Shown here: in pieces, positions 51,745-60,304 of the stretch
Layout of the letters: each line of letters starts with the position of its first letter
Numbering within the stretch: position 1 is the first letter of the stretch
NCBI GenBank assembly: GCA_046295175.1
Contig: JBKBNY010000004.1
Span: 186,001-250,000 of the forward strand
Length of the DNA stretch: 64,000 nt
Origin: JALOLV01 sp046295175
GTDB taxonomy: Bacteria > Bacteroidota > Bacteroidia > Cytophagales > Spirosomataceae
Direction of reading: 5' to 3'
The notes under the pieces: generated by a model
Told to the model about the DNA's origin: nothing
Databases searched by the model: none
The model's input: only the letters and a program-made list of their open reading frames with translations
Program-made: the position numbers and the translations under genes

Positions 51745-52452
51745 TTGAATTTGCACAAAACAATAATTATCATATTAACTTTTATTTCGCATTTGGCCAT
51801 GGCTCAAAAGGCCGATAGCATTTCTGTTGATTCTGTAAAAATCAAAAAGTTCAAATTAAGCTATGCTCTAAATTGGGATGGACGAACCTCATTTGTCAAC
51901 AAAAAACCTGTTAATGTTTTTGGTGTAAATACGGGAGTGATTTTTGGAAAAAAAAGGCATCAACTCACATTAGGATATTATTGGATGACATACAATTCAT
52001 TTTTAAGATTGATAGATTTAAGACGTGATGCCGCCCGAAGAATAAATCTTGATTTTTATACAAGAACGGATTTTGGATTTTTCAGTGTCATGTATTGGCG
52101 AAACATCTACGACGATAAAAGATTTAGAGTTAGTATTCCGATTGAAATTGGCATTGGAGCATCGACAACGAGCCAGAATCTTCTCAAAGATGACCTTAGA
52201 ATATGGAAAAGTAAAGATATTTTCATTCCGGCTCAACTCGGTTTATTTTTTAAATGGAAGGCAACAAAATATGTAGGTTTGATGGTTCAGGGTGGCTACC
52301 GATATGCGTTGTATCAACAAAATATAAATGATAATTATAATGGATTATATTACAGCTACGGTTTCACGTTGGAGCCAGCCCTTTTCAATGATATGGTTAA
52401 GGGAATAAAAAAAGTTATTAAAAATGAAAAAAAATCAAAAAACAATCAATAG
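51745..52452 (+). CDS. Probable outer-membrane protein of unknown function
   Basis: The 235-residue product has a signal peptide (about 1-21, ending AMAQ) and then alternating amphipathic strands (KLSYALNWDGRTSFV, HQLTLGYYWMTYNSF, RINLDFYTRTDFGFFSVMYWRNIY, GLMVQGGYRYALY) that suggest a small beta-barrel. The C-terminus is Lys-rich rather than Phe. The start appears to be a TTG, either at 51745 or two codons later, since no ATG precedes the signal. It is transcribed divergently from the kinase gene, and its end overlaps the next gene by 29 bases. Confidence 0.6.
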   Translation: MNLHKTIIIILTFISHLAMAQKADSISVDSVKIKKFKLSYALNWDGRTSFVNKKPVNVFGVNTGVIFGKKRHQLTLGYYWMTYNSFLRLIDLRRDAARRINLDFYTRTDFGFFSVMYWRNIYDDKRFRVSIPIEIGIGASTTSQNLLKDDLRIWKSKDIFIPAQLGLFFKWKATKYVGLMVQGGYRYALYQQNINDNYNGLYYSYGFTLEPALFNDMVKGIKKVIKNEKKSKNNQ

Positions 52453-52885
52453 ATACGAAGAGCTATCCGATTTAGAATATGAAGTTTTGATGGATTTGAG
52501 AAGTATTGATAAAATCTCAGACGAAAAAAACGATACGCTTTCGCTTGGTCAAAGACTCTCGGATAAAATTGCAGATTTTGGTGGTAGCTGGACTTTCATC
52601 ACCATTTTTATGGTGATTTTGATTAGTTGGATGATTATCAACGCTGTTTTTCTTAAAAGTAGTGCTTTTGACCCCTATCCATTCATTTTGCTCAATTTAG
52701 TATTATCTTGCATCGCTGCTCTTCAAGCCCCAATAATTATGATGAGCCAAAACCGCCAAGAAGAAAAAGACCGTGAAAGAGCCAAGAAAGATTACCAAAT
52801 AAACCTCCGTGCCGAACTCGAAATTAGGCTTTTGCATCAGAAGTTAGACGAAATAAATGATAAGCTCCGCAGTTTAAGCAAATAG
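52424..52885 (+). CDS. DUF1003 membrane protein
   Basis: The 153-residue protein has the DUF1003 pattern: a soluble N-terminus, LSDKIADFGGSWTFITIFMVILISWMIINA, then DPYPFILLNLVLSCIAALQAPIIMMSQNRQEEKDRERAKKDYQINLRAELEI, giving two transmembrane helices and a charged coiled-coil tail. The function of the family is not known. It overlaps the upstream outer-membrane gene by 29 bases and is likely co-expressed with it. Confidence 0.82.
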   Translation: MKKNQKTINRYEELSDLEYEVLMDLRSIDKISDEKNDTLSLGQRLSDKIADFGGSWTFITIFMVILISWMIINAVFLKSSAFDPYPFILLNLVLSCIAALQAPIIMMSQNRQEEKDRERAKKDYQINLRAELEIRLLHQKLDEINDKLRSLSK

Positions 52886-53274
52886 AATATAATTTGGAGA
52901 AATTTACATTTTAGCGAATAATCGCTAAATATTCATTAAATTCACACTATTTAATTCTTCATTGTGCTTTATTCTTCAATATTAGCAGAAAACCAAAATT
53001 GTACAATTCTCACAAAATCTATTGTCAAAACAAGTATTTTTTAGTATTCAAAGAAAATTTGGCGAATTAGTTGTTATGCCAAATAATTTTTGTATTATAT
53101 TGCAGAGGATTACAATTTAAAAATGTTAGTTAAGGATTTACAATAGATTATTATTTTTCACTAACTAATATTTATTTGGATTATTTCAAGAACCTTATTA
53201 CTTTTCTTAGAATCCTAAGAGGTTAGGCGATTGAGTACAGCAAAAACAAACACTTTCCAAAACTGCCATTAGTG
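52886..53274 (+). other. 389-base gap with gltB upstream region; no gene seen
   Basis: No frame longer than a few codons is supported here. A small hairpin, TTTAGCGA-ATAA-TCGCTAAA (52910-52929), follows the DUF1003 gene. ATTTGGC (53057-53063) and GCCAAAT (53078-53084) form an inverted repeat with a 14-base gap, just before TAATTTTTG (53084-53092), a possible -7 element with one extra base, so the repeat may be an operator for glutamate synthase. The presumed leader contains two mutually exclusive hairpins: TCTTAG/CTAAGA (53205-53220) and CCTAA/TTAGG (53214-53227). Confidence 0.5.
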
Positions 53275-56200
53275 ATGTTAGAGAGCGAGCAACAACCTCA
53301 GCAGCAGGGTCTCTATGACCCAAGTTTCGAACACGATGCCTGTGGTATCGGTTTCCGTGCCCATCTTAAAGGACGTAAGTCACATCAAATCATCGCTGAC
53401 GCGATTCATATGCTGGAGCGTATGGACCACCGTGGTGCTTGTGGCTGCGACCCTAACACTGGCGATGGTGCAGGTATTTTGATTCAATTGCCACATGAAT
53501 TCTTTTTGGATGAATGTCGTAAACTTGGCTTCAAACTTCCAAAAGCTGGAGAATACGGTGTTGGTATGGTATTTTTCCCGTGGGACGAAGTTGAGCGTGA
53601 AGAATGTAAAGCCATTCTCGAACGTAAAATCAAATATCTTGGAATGGAGCTTTTGGGCTACCGTAAAGTACCAACCCTAAACGATACACTCGGCGAAGGG
53701 TCAGGTTCGGTTGAGCCTCACGTTGAGCAGATTTTCATCAAACGTCCAGATTCTATCGAAGACGAAATTGGTTTTGAACGTAAACTTTATGTATTGCGTC
53801 AGTATGCTTCCCGCATCATTCGTGAGTCAGTTAAGGGAGCCGAAGAGCATTTTTATTTCTCTTCATTGTCATGCCGTACCATTTCGTACAAAGGTCAGCT
53901 TACAACCGAGCAACTAAAATATTATTTCCCAGATTTGAAAAACGATAACGTGGTTTCGGCATTTGCTGTGATTCACTCTCGTTTCTCGACCAATACTTTC
54001 CCATCTTGGAAGCTCGCACAGCCATTCCGATTCATTGCTCACAATGGTGAAATCAACACCGTAAAAGGTAATGTAAACTGGATTCGCTCGCAAGAGAAAG
54101 CATTCCAATCTGATTTCTTCATAAAAGAAGAGATGGATATGATAATGCCAATATGTGATAAAGGAAACTCGGATTCGGCTCAATTAGATAACGTAATTGA
54201 ATTAATGTATCTGACTGGTCGCTCATTACCGCACGTAATGATGATGTTGATTCCAGAAGCATGGGATGGCAACGACCAAATGGACCCAGTTCGCAAAGCA
54301 TTTTACGAATACCATGCGGCAATCGTTGAGCCGTGGGATGGTCCTGCATCAATTTCATTTACAGATGGTAAAATCGTAGGTGCAACCCTCGACCGCAACG
54401 GGTTACGTCCGTCTCGTTACTGGGTTTTAGATGATGATACCGTAATCATGGCATCTGAGGCAGGGGTTTTGGAAGTTGACCAAGCAAAAGTTGTATCAAA
54501 AGGTCGTCTTCAACCAGGTCGTATGTTTGTAGTTGACATGGAAGAAGGTCGCATCATTCCTGACGAAGAAATTAAATCTAAAATATGTTCGGCTCAGCCA
54601 TATCAAAAGTGGTTGGACGATAACAAAATCAAAATTTCAGAATTATCGAGCCAAATTGCTGTACGTCCTTACAATAATTATTCAGAAGAAAGCCTTTTAA
54701 AACGTCAAATTTCATTTGGGTTTACTTCGGAAGATATTAGAATGATTTTGGCACCAATGGCCGAAACTGGCAAAGAAGCTATCGGTTCGATGGGGGTAGA
54801 TACTCCTTTGGCTATTCTTTCAGACCAAAGTCAGCACCTTTCGTACTACTTCAAGCAACTATTTGCTCAAGTAACCAACCCTCCGATTGATTCAATTCGT
54901 GAGCGTTCTATCATGTCATTGATGACGTTTGTAGGTGCTTCGGAGAATTTATTGACCGAAACCCCAAAACATTGCCGTCAGATTGAATTAGAACAGCCCG
55001 TTTTGACAATTAAAGAGTTTGACAAACTTCGTATGGTTGATTTTAAAGGTTTCCAAGCCAAAACAATCAATACATATTTTAATGCAAAATCTGAAAATAG
55101 TGGCAAAGCTCTCGAATTTGCTCTGGATAGAATCTGCCGCTACGCCGAAGATGCCGTTTTAGATGGTTTTGAGATTATCATTTTATCGGATAGAGCTATC
55201 GATTCAGACCATGCTCCAGTACCATCTTTATTGGCTACATCAGCGGTTCACCATTACCTTATCCGCAAGGGAATCAGAGGCAAAGTTGGAATCTTAATTG
55301 AAGCAGGAGATATTTGGGAAACCCATCATTTTGCTACTTTAATTGGCTACGGTGCATCGGGTATTTGCCCTTACATGGCATTTGAAACGCTTCGCTCAAT
55401 GAATGAAAAAGGTTTGATTTCTGGTGAATTTAGCGAAGAGAAGCTTTACAAAAATTATATCAAAGCAGTAAATGGTGAATTATTGAAGATATTCTCAAAA
55501 ATGGGTATCAGTACGTTGCAATCGTATCGTGGGGCTCAGATTTTTGAATGTCTTGGATTGAATAAGTCGGTAATTGATGCCTATTTCACAGGTACAATTT
55601 CGAGAATTGGTGGAATGGGATTGGCCGAAATTGCTCGTGAAGTAATTGTTCGCCACAAAGTAGCGTATCCAGATGTACCAGTTGAATCTGTAAAAAGATT
55701 AGAAGTTGGAGGTATTTATCAATGGAAACAACGTGGAGAAAAACACATTTTCAATCCGCAAACCATTCACTTATTACAACATTCTACTAAAGTAGGAGAA
55801 AAAGATTTTGATAAAGGATATTCATTATTCAAACAATATTCAAAATTAATCAATGACCAAACCAAAGATGCACTCACAATCAGAGGTTTATTGAAATTTA
55901 AGAAAGGTAATCCAATTCCAATCGAAGAGGTAGAACCAATCGAAAATATCTTTAAACGTTTTGCAACTGGTGCGATGTCATTCGGTTCGATTTCGTGGGA
56001 GGCACACACTACCCTTGCCATTGCCATGAACCGCATTGGCGGACGCTCAAATTCGGGCGAAGGTGGCGAAGACGAAATCCGTTATACACTAAACGAAAAC
56101 GGCGATAATCTAAGCTCAAATATCAAGCAGGTTGCATCTGGACGTTTCGGTGTTACAAGTTATTATTTGACCAATGCCAAAGAGCTTCAAATCAAAATGG

Positions 56201-57849
56201 CTCAAGGTGCAAAACCGGGCGAAGGCGGCCAGCTACCGGGGCATAAAGTTGATGAATGGATTGGTAAAGTAAGACACTCCACACCGGGTGTTGGGCTTAT
56301 CTCCCCTCCTCCTCACCACGATATTTATTCGATAGAAGACCTTGCTCAGTTGATTTATGACCTTAAGAATGCCAATCGTGATGCCAGAATTTCGGTAAAA
56401 TTGGTATCAGAGGCTGGAGTTGGTACAATTGCAGCTGGGGTTGCAAAAGCACACGCTGATGTTGTTTTGATTGCAGGTCACGATGGTGGTACTGGTGCAT
56501 CTCCACTTTCATCAATCCGTCATGCGGGTTTACCGTGGGAGCTTGGTTTAGCCGAAACTCACCAAACATTGGTTAAAAACAAATTGCGTGGACGTATCAC
56601 AGTTCAAGCCGATGGACAAATTCGTACAGGTCGCGATATTGCGATTGCGGCATTGCTTGGTGCAGAAGAATTCGGCGTTGCTACCGCAGCACTCGTTACA
56701 GTAGGATGTATTATGATGCGTAAATGTCATCTAAATACTTGCCCTGTAGGAGTGGCAACACAAAACAAAGAGTTAAGAGCAATGTTTACTGGTAAACCAG
56801 AGCATGTTGTCAATATGTTTACATATTTGGCAATGGAGCTTCGTGAAATCATGGCTGAATTAGGTTTCAGAACGATTGACGAAATGGTTGGACAGTCCCA
56901 GATGCTCGAAAAACGTGATGACTTAAACCATTGGAAATATAAAACAATTGATTTGAGCAGAATCCTTTACCAAGAAGATTCGGAAGGAATTGCCATCTAC
57001 AAACAAGAAGAACAAGACCACGGTATCTCAACTGTTCTTGATTGGCAAATGATTGAAGCGGCTCAACCTGCTCTTAAAAATCGTGCTGAGGTTTACAAAG
57101 AGTTTTCAATCAACAATTTGAACCGTTCGGTTGGGAACATGACCTCAAACGAAATCTCTAAGATTTACAAAGGTGAAGGCTTACCATACGGTACAATTCA
57201 TTTTAAATACAAAGGAACGGCGGGACAATCATTCGGGGCATTCTCTACAAAAGGTCTCAAACTTGAACTCGAAGGTGATGCCAACGATTATTTCGGAAAA
57301 GGACTTTGTGGAGCCGAATTGGTAGTTTATCCAGATGCCAAAGCACCATTCAAAGCCGAAAACAACATGATTATCGGTAACGTAGCGTTCTACGGAGCGA
57401 CTTCGGGCGAGGCATACATCAGAGGTATGGCGGGTGAGCGTTTCTGTGTTCGTAACTCAGGTGCAAAAGTGGTAGTTGAAGGTATCGGCGACCACGGCCT
57501 TGAATACATGACCGGAGGATTGGCAATCATTTTAGGTGAAACTGGACGCAACTTTGCGGCTGGTATGAGTGGCGGTATTGCATTTGTTTATGATGCTGAT
57601 AAAACATTTGCACCAAAAGTCAATATGGAAATGGTTGAGCTTGAATCTCCAGATGCTGAGGATGTAGAAATGTTAAAGGCTTACATTCAGAAACATAAAG
57701 ATGTAACTGGTAGTGAATTGGCCAACAGAATCTTGTCAGATTGGAATGAATCGGTTAAGAATTTTGTAAAAGTATTCCCAACTGATTACAAACGTGTTTT
57801 GCAAGAGCGTAAGAAAAAAGCTCAAGAAGCCGATAAAGTGTTAGCTTAA
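53275..57849 (+). CDS. gltB: Glutamate synthase, large subunit
   Basis: The 1524-residue protein makes glutamate from glutamine and 2-oxoglutarate. It opens with the class II glutaminase domain, whose nucleophile Cys23 (EHDACGIGF) is exposed after removal of the N-terminal residues. The central domain and the FMN-binding synthase barrel follow (GAMSFGSISWEAH, GEGGEDEIRY, KPGEGGQLPGHKV, SPPPHHDIYSIEDLAQLI, GHDGGTGASPLSSIRHAG). CIMMRKCHLNTCPVGVATQ binds the 3Fe-4S cluster, and the C-terminal GXGXG beta-helix completes the enzyme. GTG at 53272 precedes the preferred ATG at 53275. gltD starts 41 bases downstream. Confidence 0.98.
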   Translation: MLESEQQPQQQGLYDPSFEHDACGIGFRAHLKGRKSHQIIADAIHMLERMDHRGACGCDPNTGDGAGILIQLPHEFFLDECRKLGFKLPKAGEYGVGMVFFPWDEVEREECKAILERKIKYLGMELLGYRKVPTLNDTLGEGSGSVEPHVEQIFIKRPDSIEDEIGFERKLYVLRQYASRIIRESVKGAEEHFYFSSLSCRTISYKGQLTTEQLKYYFPDLKNDNVVSAFAVIHSRFSTNTFPSWKLAQPFRFIAHNGEINTVKGNVNWIRSQEKAFQSDFFIKEEMDMIMPICDKGNSDSAQLDNVIELMYLTGRSLPHVMMMLIPEAWDGNDQMDPVRKAFYEYHAAIVEPWDGPASISFTDGKIVGATLDRNGLRPSRYWVLDDDTVIMASEAGVLEVDQAKVVSKGRLQPGRMFVVDMEEGRIIPDEEIKSKICSAQPYQKWLDDNKIKISELSSQIAVRPYNNYSEESLLKRQISFGFTSEDIRMILAPMAETGKEAIGSMGVDTPLAILSDQSQHLSYYFKQLFAQVTNPPIDSIRERSIMSLMTFVGASENLLTETPKHCRQIELEQPVLTIKEFDKLRMVDFKGFQAKTINTYFNAKSENSGKALEFALDRICRYAEDAVLDGFEIIILSDRAIDSDHAPVPSLLATSAVHHYLIRKGIRGKVGILIEAGDIWETHHFATLIGYGASGICPYMAFETLRSMNEKGLISGEFSEEKLYKNYIKAVNGELLKIFSKMGISTLQSYRGAQIFECLGLNKSVIDAYFTGTISRIGGMGLAEIAREVIVRHKVAYPDVPVESVKRLEVGGIYQWKQRGEKHIFNPQTIHLLQHSTKVGEKDFDKGYSLFKQYSKLINDQTKDALTIRGLLKFKKGNPIPIEEVEPIENIFKRFATGAMSFGSISWEAHTTLAIAMNRIGGRSNSGEGGEDEIRYTLNENGDNLSSNIKQVASGRFGVTSYYLTNAKELQIKMAQGAKPGEGGQLPGHKVDEWIGKVRHSTPGVGLISPPPHHDIYSIEDLAQLIYDLKNANRDARISVKLVSEAGVGTIAAGVAKAHADVVLIAGHDGGTGASPLSSIRHAGLPWELGLAETHQTLVKNKLRGRITVQADGQIRTGRDIAIAALLGAEEFGVATAALVTVGCIMMRKCHLNTCPVGVATQNKELRAMFTGKPEHVVNMFTYLAMELREIMAELGFRTIDEMVGQSQMLEKRDDLNHWKYKTIDLSRILYQEDSEGIAIYKQEEQDHGISTVLDWQMIEAAQPALKNRAEVYKEFSINNLNRSVGNMTSNEISKIYKGEGLPYGTIHFKYKGTAGQSFGAFSTKGLKLELEGDANDYFGKGLCGAELVVYPDAKAPFKAENNMIIGNVAFYGATSGEAYIRGMAGERFCVRNSGAKVVVEGIGDHGLEYMTGGLAIILGETGRNFAAGMSGGIAFVYDADKTFAPKVNMEMVELESPDAEDVEMLKAYIQKHKDVTGSELANRILSDWNESVKNFVKVFPTDYKRVLQERKKKAQEADKVLA

Positions 57850-57890
57850 GTTGTTTAATCAAATCGAGTACAAGAAAACTTTAAATTAAA

Positions 57891-59414
57891 ATGGGAAAAC
57901 CAACTGGTTTTTTAGAATATCAAAGAGAATTGGCTCAAAAAAGAAGTGTTGAAGAGCGTGTTCTTGACTATAACGAAATCGAATTGCCTGCAAACGAAGA
58001 AAAATCTCGTACTCAGGCAGCTCGTTGTATGGATTGCGGAATTCCATTCTGTCATAATGGTTGTCCGCTCGGCAATATCATTCCAGAATTTAACGATGCA
58101 GTTTTCGAGAAAAATTGGGAGTATGCCTACCAAATCTTGGCTTCTACCAATAATTTCCCTGAATTCACTGGTAGAATTTGCCCTGCACCATGCGAAGCAT
58201 CATGTGTGTTGGGTATCAATAAACCACCAGTTGCAATCGAATTCATCGAGAAATCAATCATCGAAACAGCATTCGAGAAAGGATACGTTAAGCCAACAAT
58301 CCCGAACGAAAGAACTGGTAAAAAAGTGGCAGTTATTGGCTCTGGCCCTGCTGGATTAGCAGCCGCGGCTCAGTTGAACAAAGCTGGCCACTGGGTAACT
58401 GTTTTTGAACGTGCCGACCAAATTGGTGGATTAGTTCGTTATGGTATCCCAGATTTTAAATTAGATAAAAAAATCGTTGACCGCCGAGTTGAAGTAATGA
58501 TTGCTTCGGGAATCGAATTTAAAACTGGGGTCAATGTAGGCATCGACGTTAAAGGTGATTCACTTTTAAGAGATTTTGATGCGATAGTATTATCTGGTGG
58601 TTCGACTGTTCCTCGTGATATTCCCATCAAAGGTAGAGAGCTTGATGGAATACATTTTGCAATGGACTTTTTGAGCCAACAAAATAAAAGAGTTGCCGCA
58701 AAACGTGGACTCAATATTGATTTTGAAAAAAGCCACGCTGGTAAGAAGTACGAAAAACCAGAAATTTTGGCAACAGATAAAAACGTATTTGTGATTGGTG
58801 GTGGCGATACTGGTTCTGATTGTGTAGGTACTTCTAACCGCCACAAAGCTAAGTCAATTACCCAAGTTGAAGTAATGTGGAAACCATCGCTCGACGATAA
58901 AAAACAACCTTACTATCAAGTACGTGATGAGAACAGTCCGTGGCCAAATTGGCCGATAACGGTTCGTACTTCAACTTCACACGAAGAAGGAGCCGAACGC
59001 CTTTGGAGCATTTACATCAAAGAATTTATCGGCGAAAATGGTAAATTAAAAGCCATTAAAATGGCTGATTACGATTGGTCAACTGGTAAACCAGTAGAAA
59101 TCGAAGGTACTGAAAGAGTTGCCGAATGCGAATTGGCATTGATAGCGGCTGGTTTCTTGCATCCGCAACAAGATTTGATTGAACAATTGGAGGTAGAAGT
59201 GGATGAACGCAAAAACGTGAAAGCTCCAAAATACCAAACTTCAAACGAAAAAGTTTTTGCTGCGGGCGATATGCGTCGAGGGCAATCTTTGGTAGTTTGG
59301 GCGATTTCGGAAGGGCGTGAATGTGCCAGAAAAGTAGATGAATACTTGATGGGAGAAAGCCTTTTAGAATCAAAATCGTTGTCGATGATTACTCCTGAGT
59401 ATGCACATGCTTAA
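57891..59414 (+). CDS. gltD: Glutamate synthase, small subunit
   Basis: The 507-residue protein supplies electrons from NADPH to GltB. The N-terminal region has the cysteines for two 4Fe-4S clusters (CMDCGIPFCHNGCPLGN and CPAPCEASCVLGI), then the FAD-binding VAVIGSGPAGLAAAAQL and the NADPH-binding VFVIGGGDTGSDCVGT motifs, and FAAGDMRRGQSLVVWAISEGR near the end. It is co-transcribed with gltB, and a strong terminator closes the operon. Confidence 0.97.
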   Translation: MGKPTGFLEYQRELAQKRSVEERVLDYNEIELPANEEKSRTQAARCMDCGIPFCHNGCPLGNIIPEFNDAVFEKNWEYAYQILASTNNFPEFTGRICPAPCEASCVLGINKPPVAIEFIEKSIIETAFEKGYVKPTIPNERTGKKVAVIGSGPAGLAAAAQLNKAGHWVTVFERADQIGGLVRYGIPDFKLDKKIVDRRVEVMIASGIEFKTGVNVGIDVKGDSLLRDFDAIVLSGGSTVPRDIPIKGRELDGIHFAMDFLSQQNKRVAAKRGLNIDFEKSHAGKKYEKPEILATDKNVFVIGGGDTGSDCVGTSNRHKAKSITQVEVMWKPSLDDKKQPYYQVRDENSPWPNWPITVRTSTSHEEGAERLWSIYIKEFIGENGKLKAIKMADYDWSTGKPVEIEGTERVAECELALIAAGFLHPQQDLIEQLEVEVDERKNVKAPKYQTSNEKVFAAGDMRRGQSLVVWAISEGRECARKVDEYLMGESLLESKSLSMITPEYAHA

Positions 59415-59433
59415 GAGAAAACTATAGAATTTT

Positions 59434-59464
59434 AAACCCTTGCAGCATTCCTGCAAGGGTTTTT
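59434..59464 (+). terminator. Terminator of the gltBD operon
   Basis: AAACCCTTGCAG (59434-59445), loop CATTC, CTGCAAGGGTTT (59451-59462), then further T. Confidence 0.92.
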
Positions 59465-59550
59465 AGTTTCTAACGGATGTAATAAAGAGTATTAGAAAGG
59501 CACTGAAAGAAGATTTATTTCGTTTATTTACAAAACAAATAGACAATAAC

Positions 59551-60258
59551 ATGAAAAAATTGAAATCGATAGCAGCTTTATTATTCATTAGTTTGAAGAT
59601 TTTTGCACAGTCGCCCGACGAGGTATTTAATAAATATTATGAAGCAACTGGCGGAAAAGAATTGTGGGATAGTATCAAAACTTACACCATTAAACAATCT
59701 TATAAAGCCAATGCAACAACCGATTTCGACCAAGAGATAAGTGCTTCTTTTGATGAGCAAGCCATATCTAAAGTAAAAACACTAATGAAAAAAGATTTCA
59801 TTTATGTGGCAAAAGGTCAGGACGGTTGGCTTAAAATTCCGATGGGAAGCCGAGATAAAGCAACAAAATTTGACGTTAAAGATTTGAGTGAACGAGAAAA
59901 AAACTCATTGATTTCAGAATTAAGAGAAAGTATCATTCCGTTTTGGGACTATACAAAAAGAGGTTACAAAGCAAGAATTGTGGCAACTGAAGGTAAAAAC
60001 ATTCAGGTTGAACTGGCAAATACTACTCAGAAATACGATTTATTCTTCAATACTGATACTGGATTATTAACCAAACAAGTATTGACCGAAGGTAGGGAAA
60101 TCACAACAGTAGAGCATCAAAAATATACAAAATCAACTTTAGGAATCAGTTATGCCTCTGAATCTACCTCTGTGAATAATACAGATAGAAGAAATAATAA
60201 AGTAACAACTTCAATTATCTTCAATGACAAATTAGACTCTGCTTTATTCATAAAATAA
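59551..60258 (+). CDS. Exported LolA-like protein of unknown function
   Basis: The 235-residue product has a signal peptide (about 1-20, ending IFAQ) and then DEVFNKYYEATGGKELWDSIKTYTIK, a beginning found in many Bacteroidota periplasmic proteins that resemble the LolA/LolB fold. Repeated beta strands follow, with DLFFNTDTGLLTKQVLTEG in the second half. It probably binds lipid or lipoprotein in the periplasm, but this is a fold-level guess. It lies immediately upstream of tamB on the same strand, separated only by a terminator-like hairpin. Confidence 0.65.
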   Translation: MKKLKSIAALLFISLKIFAQSPDEVFNKYYEATGGKELWDSIKTYTIKQSYKANATTDFDQEISASFDEQAISKVKTLMKKDFIYVAKGQDGWLKIPMGSRDKATKFDVKDLSEREKNSLISELRESIIPFWDYTKRGYKARIVATEGKNIQVELANTTQKYDLFFNTDTGLLTKQVLTEGREITTVEHQKYTKSTLGISYASESTSVNNTDRRNNKVTTSIIFNDKLDSALFIK

Positions 60259-60261
60259 TAC

Positions 60262-60269
60262 TATTTTTG
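60262..60269 (+). promoter_or_regulatory. -7 box for tamB, overlapping a hairpin
   Basis: TATTTTTG matches TAnnTTTG and sits four bases after the previous stop codon. Transcription from it would start inside the hairpin at 60270-60298. Confidence 0.45.
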
Positions 60270-60303
60270 ACGGACTAACTCTGATGGGATTAGTCCGTTT
60301 TTT
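60270..60303 (+). terminator. Terminator-like hairpin directly before tamB
   Basis: ACGGACTAA (60270-60278) and TTAGTCCGT (60290-60298) form a perfect 9-bp stem with an 11-base loop, followed by six T. The tamB ATG at 60305 begins one base after the T-run. Confidence 0.8.
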
Positions 60304-60304
60304 C

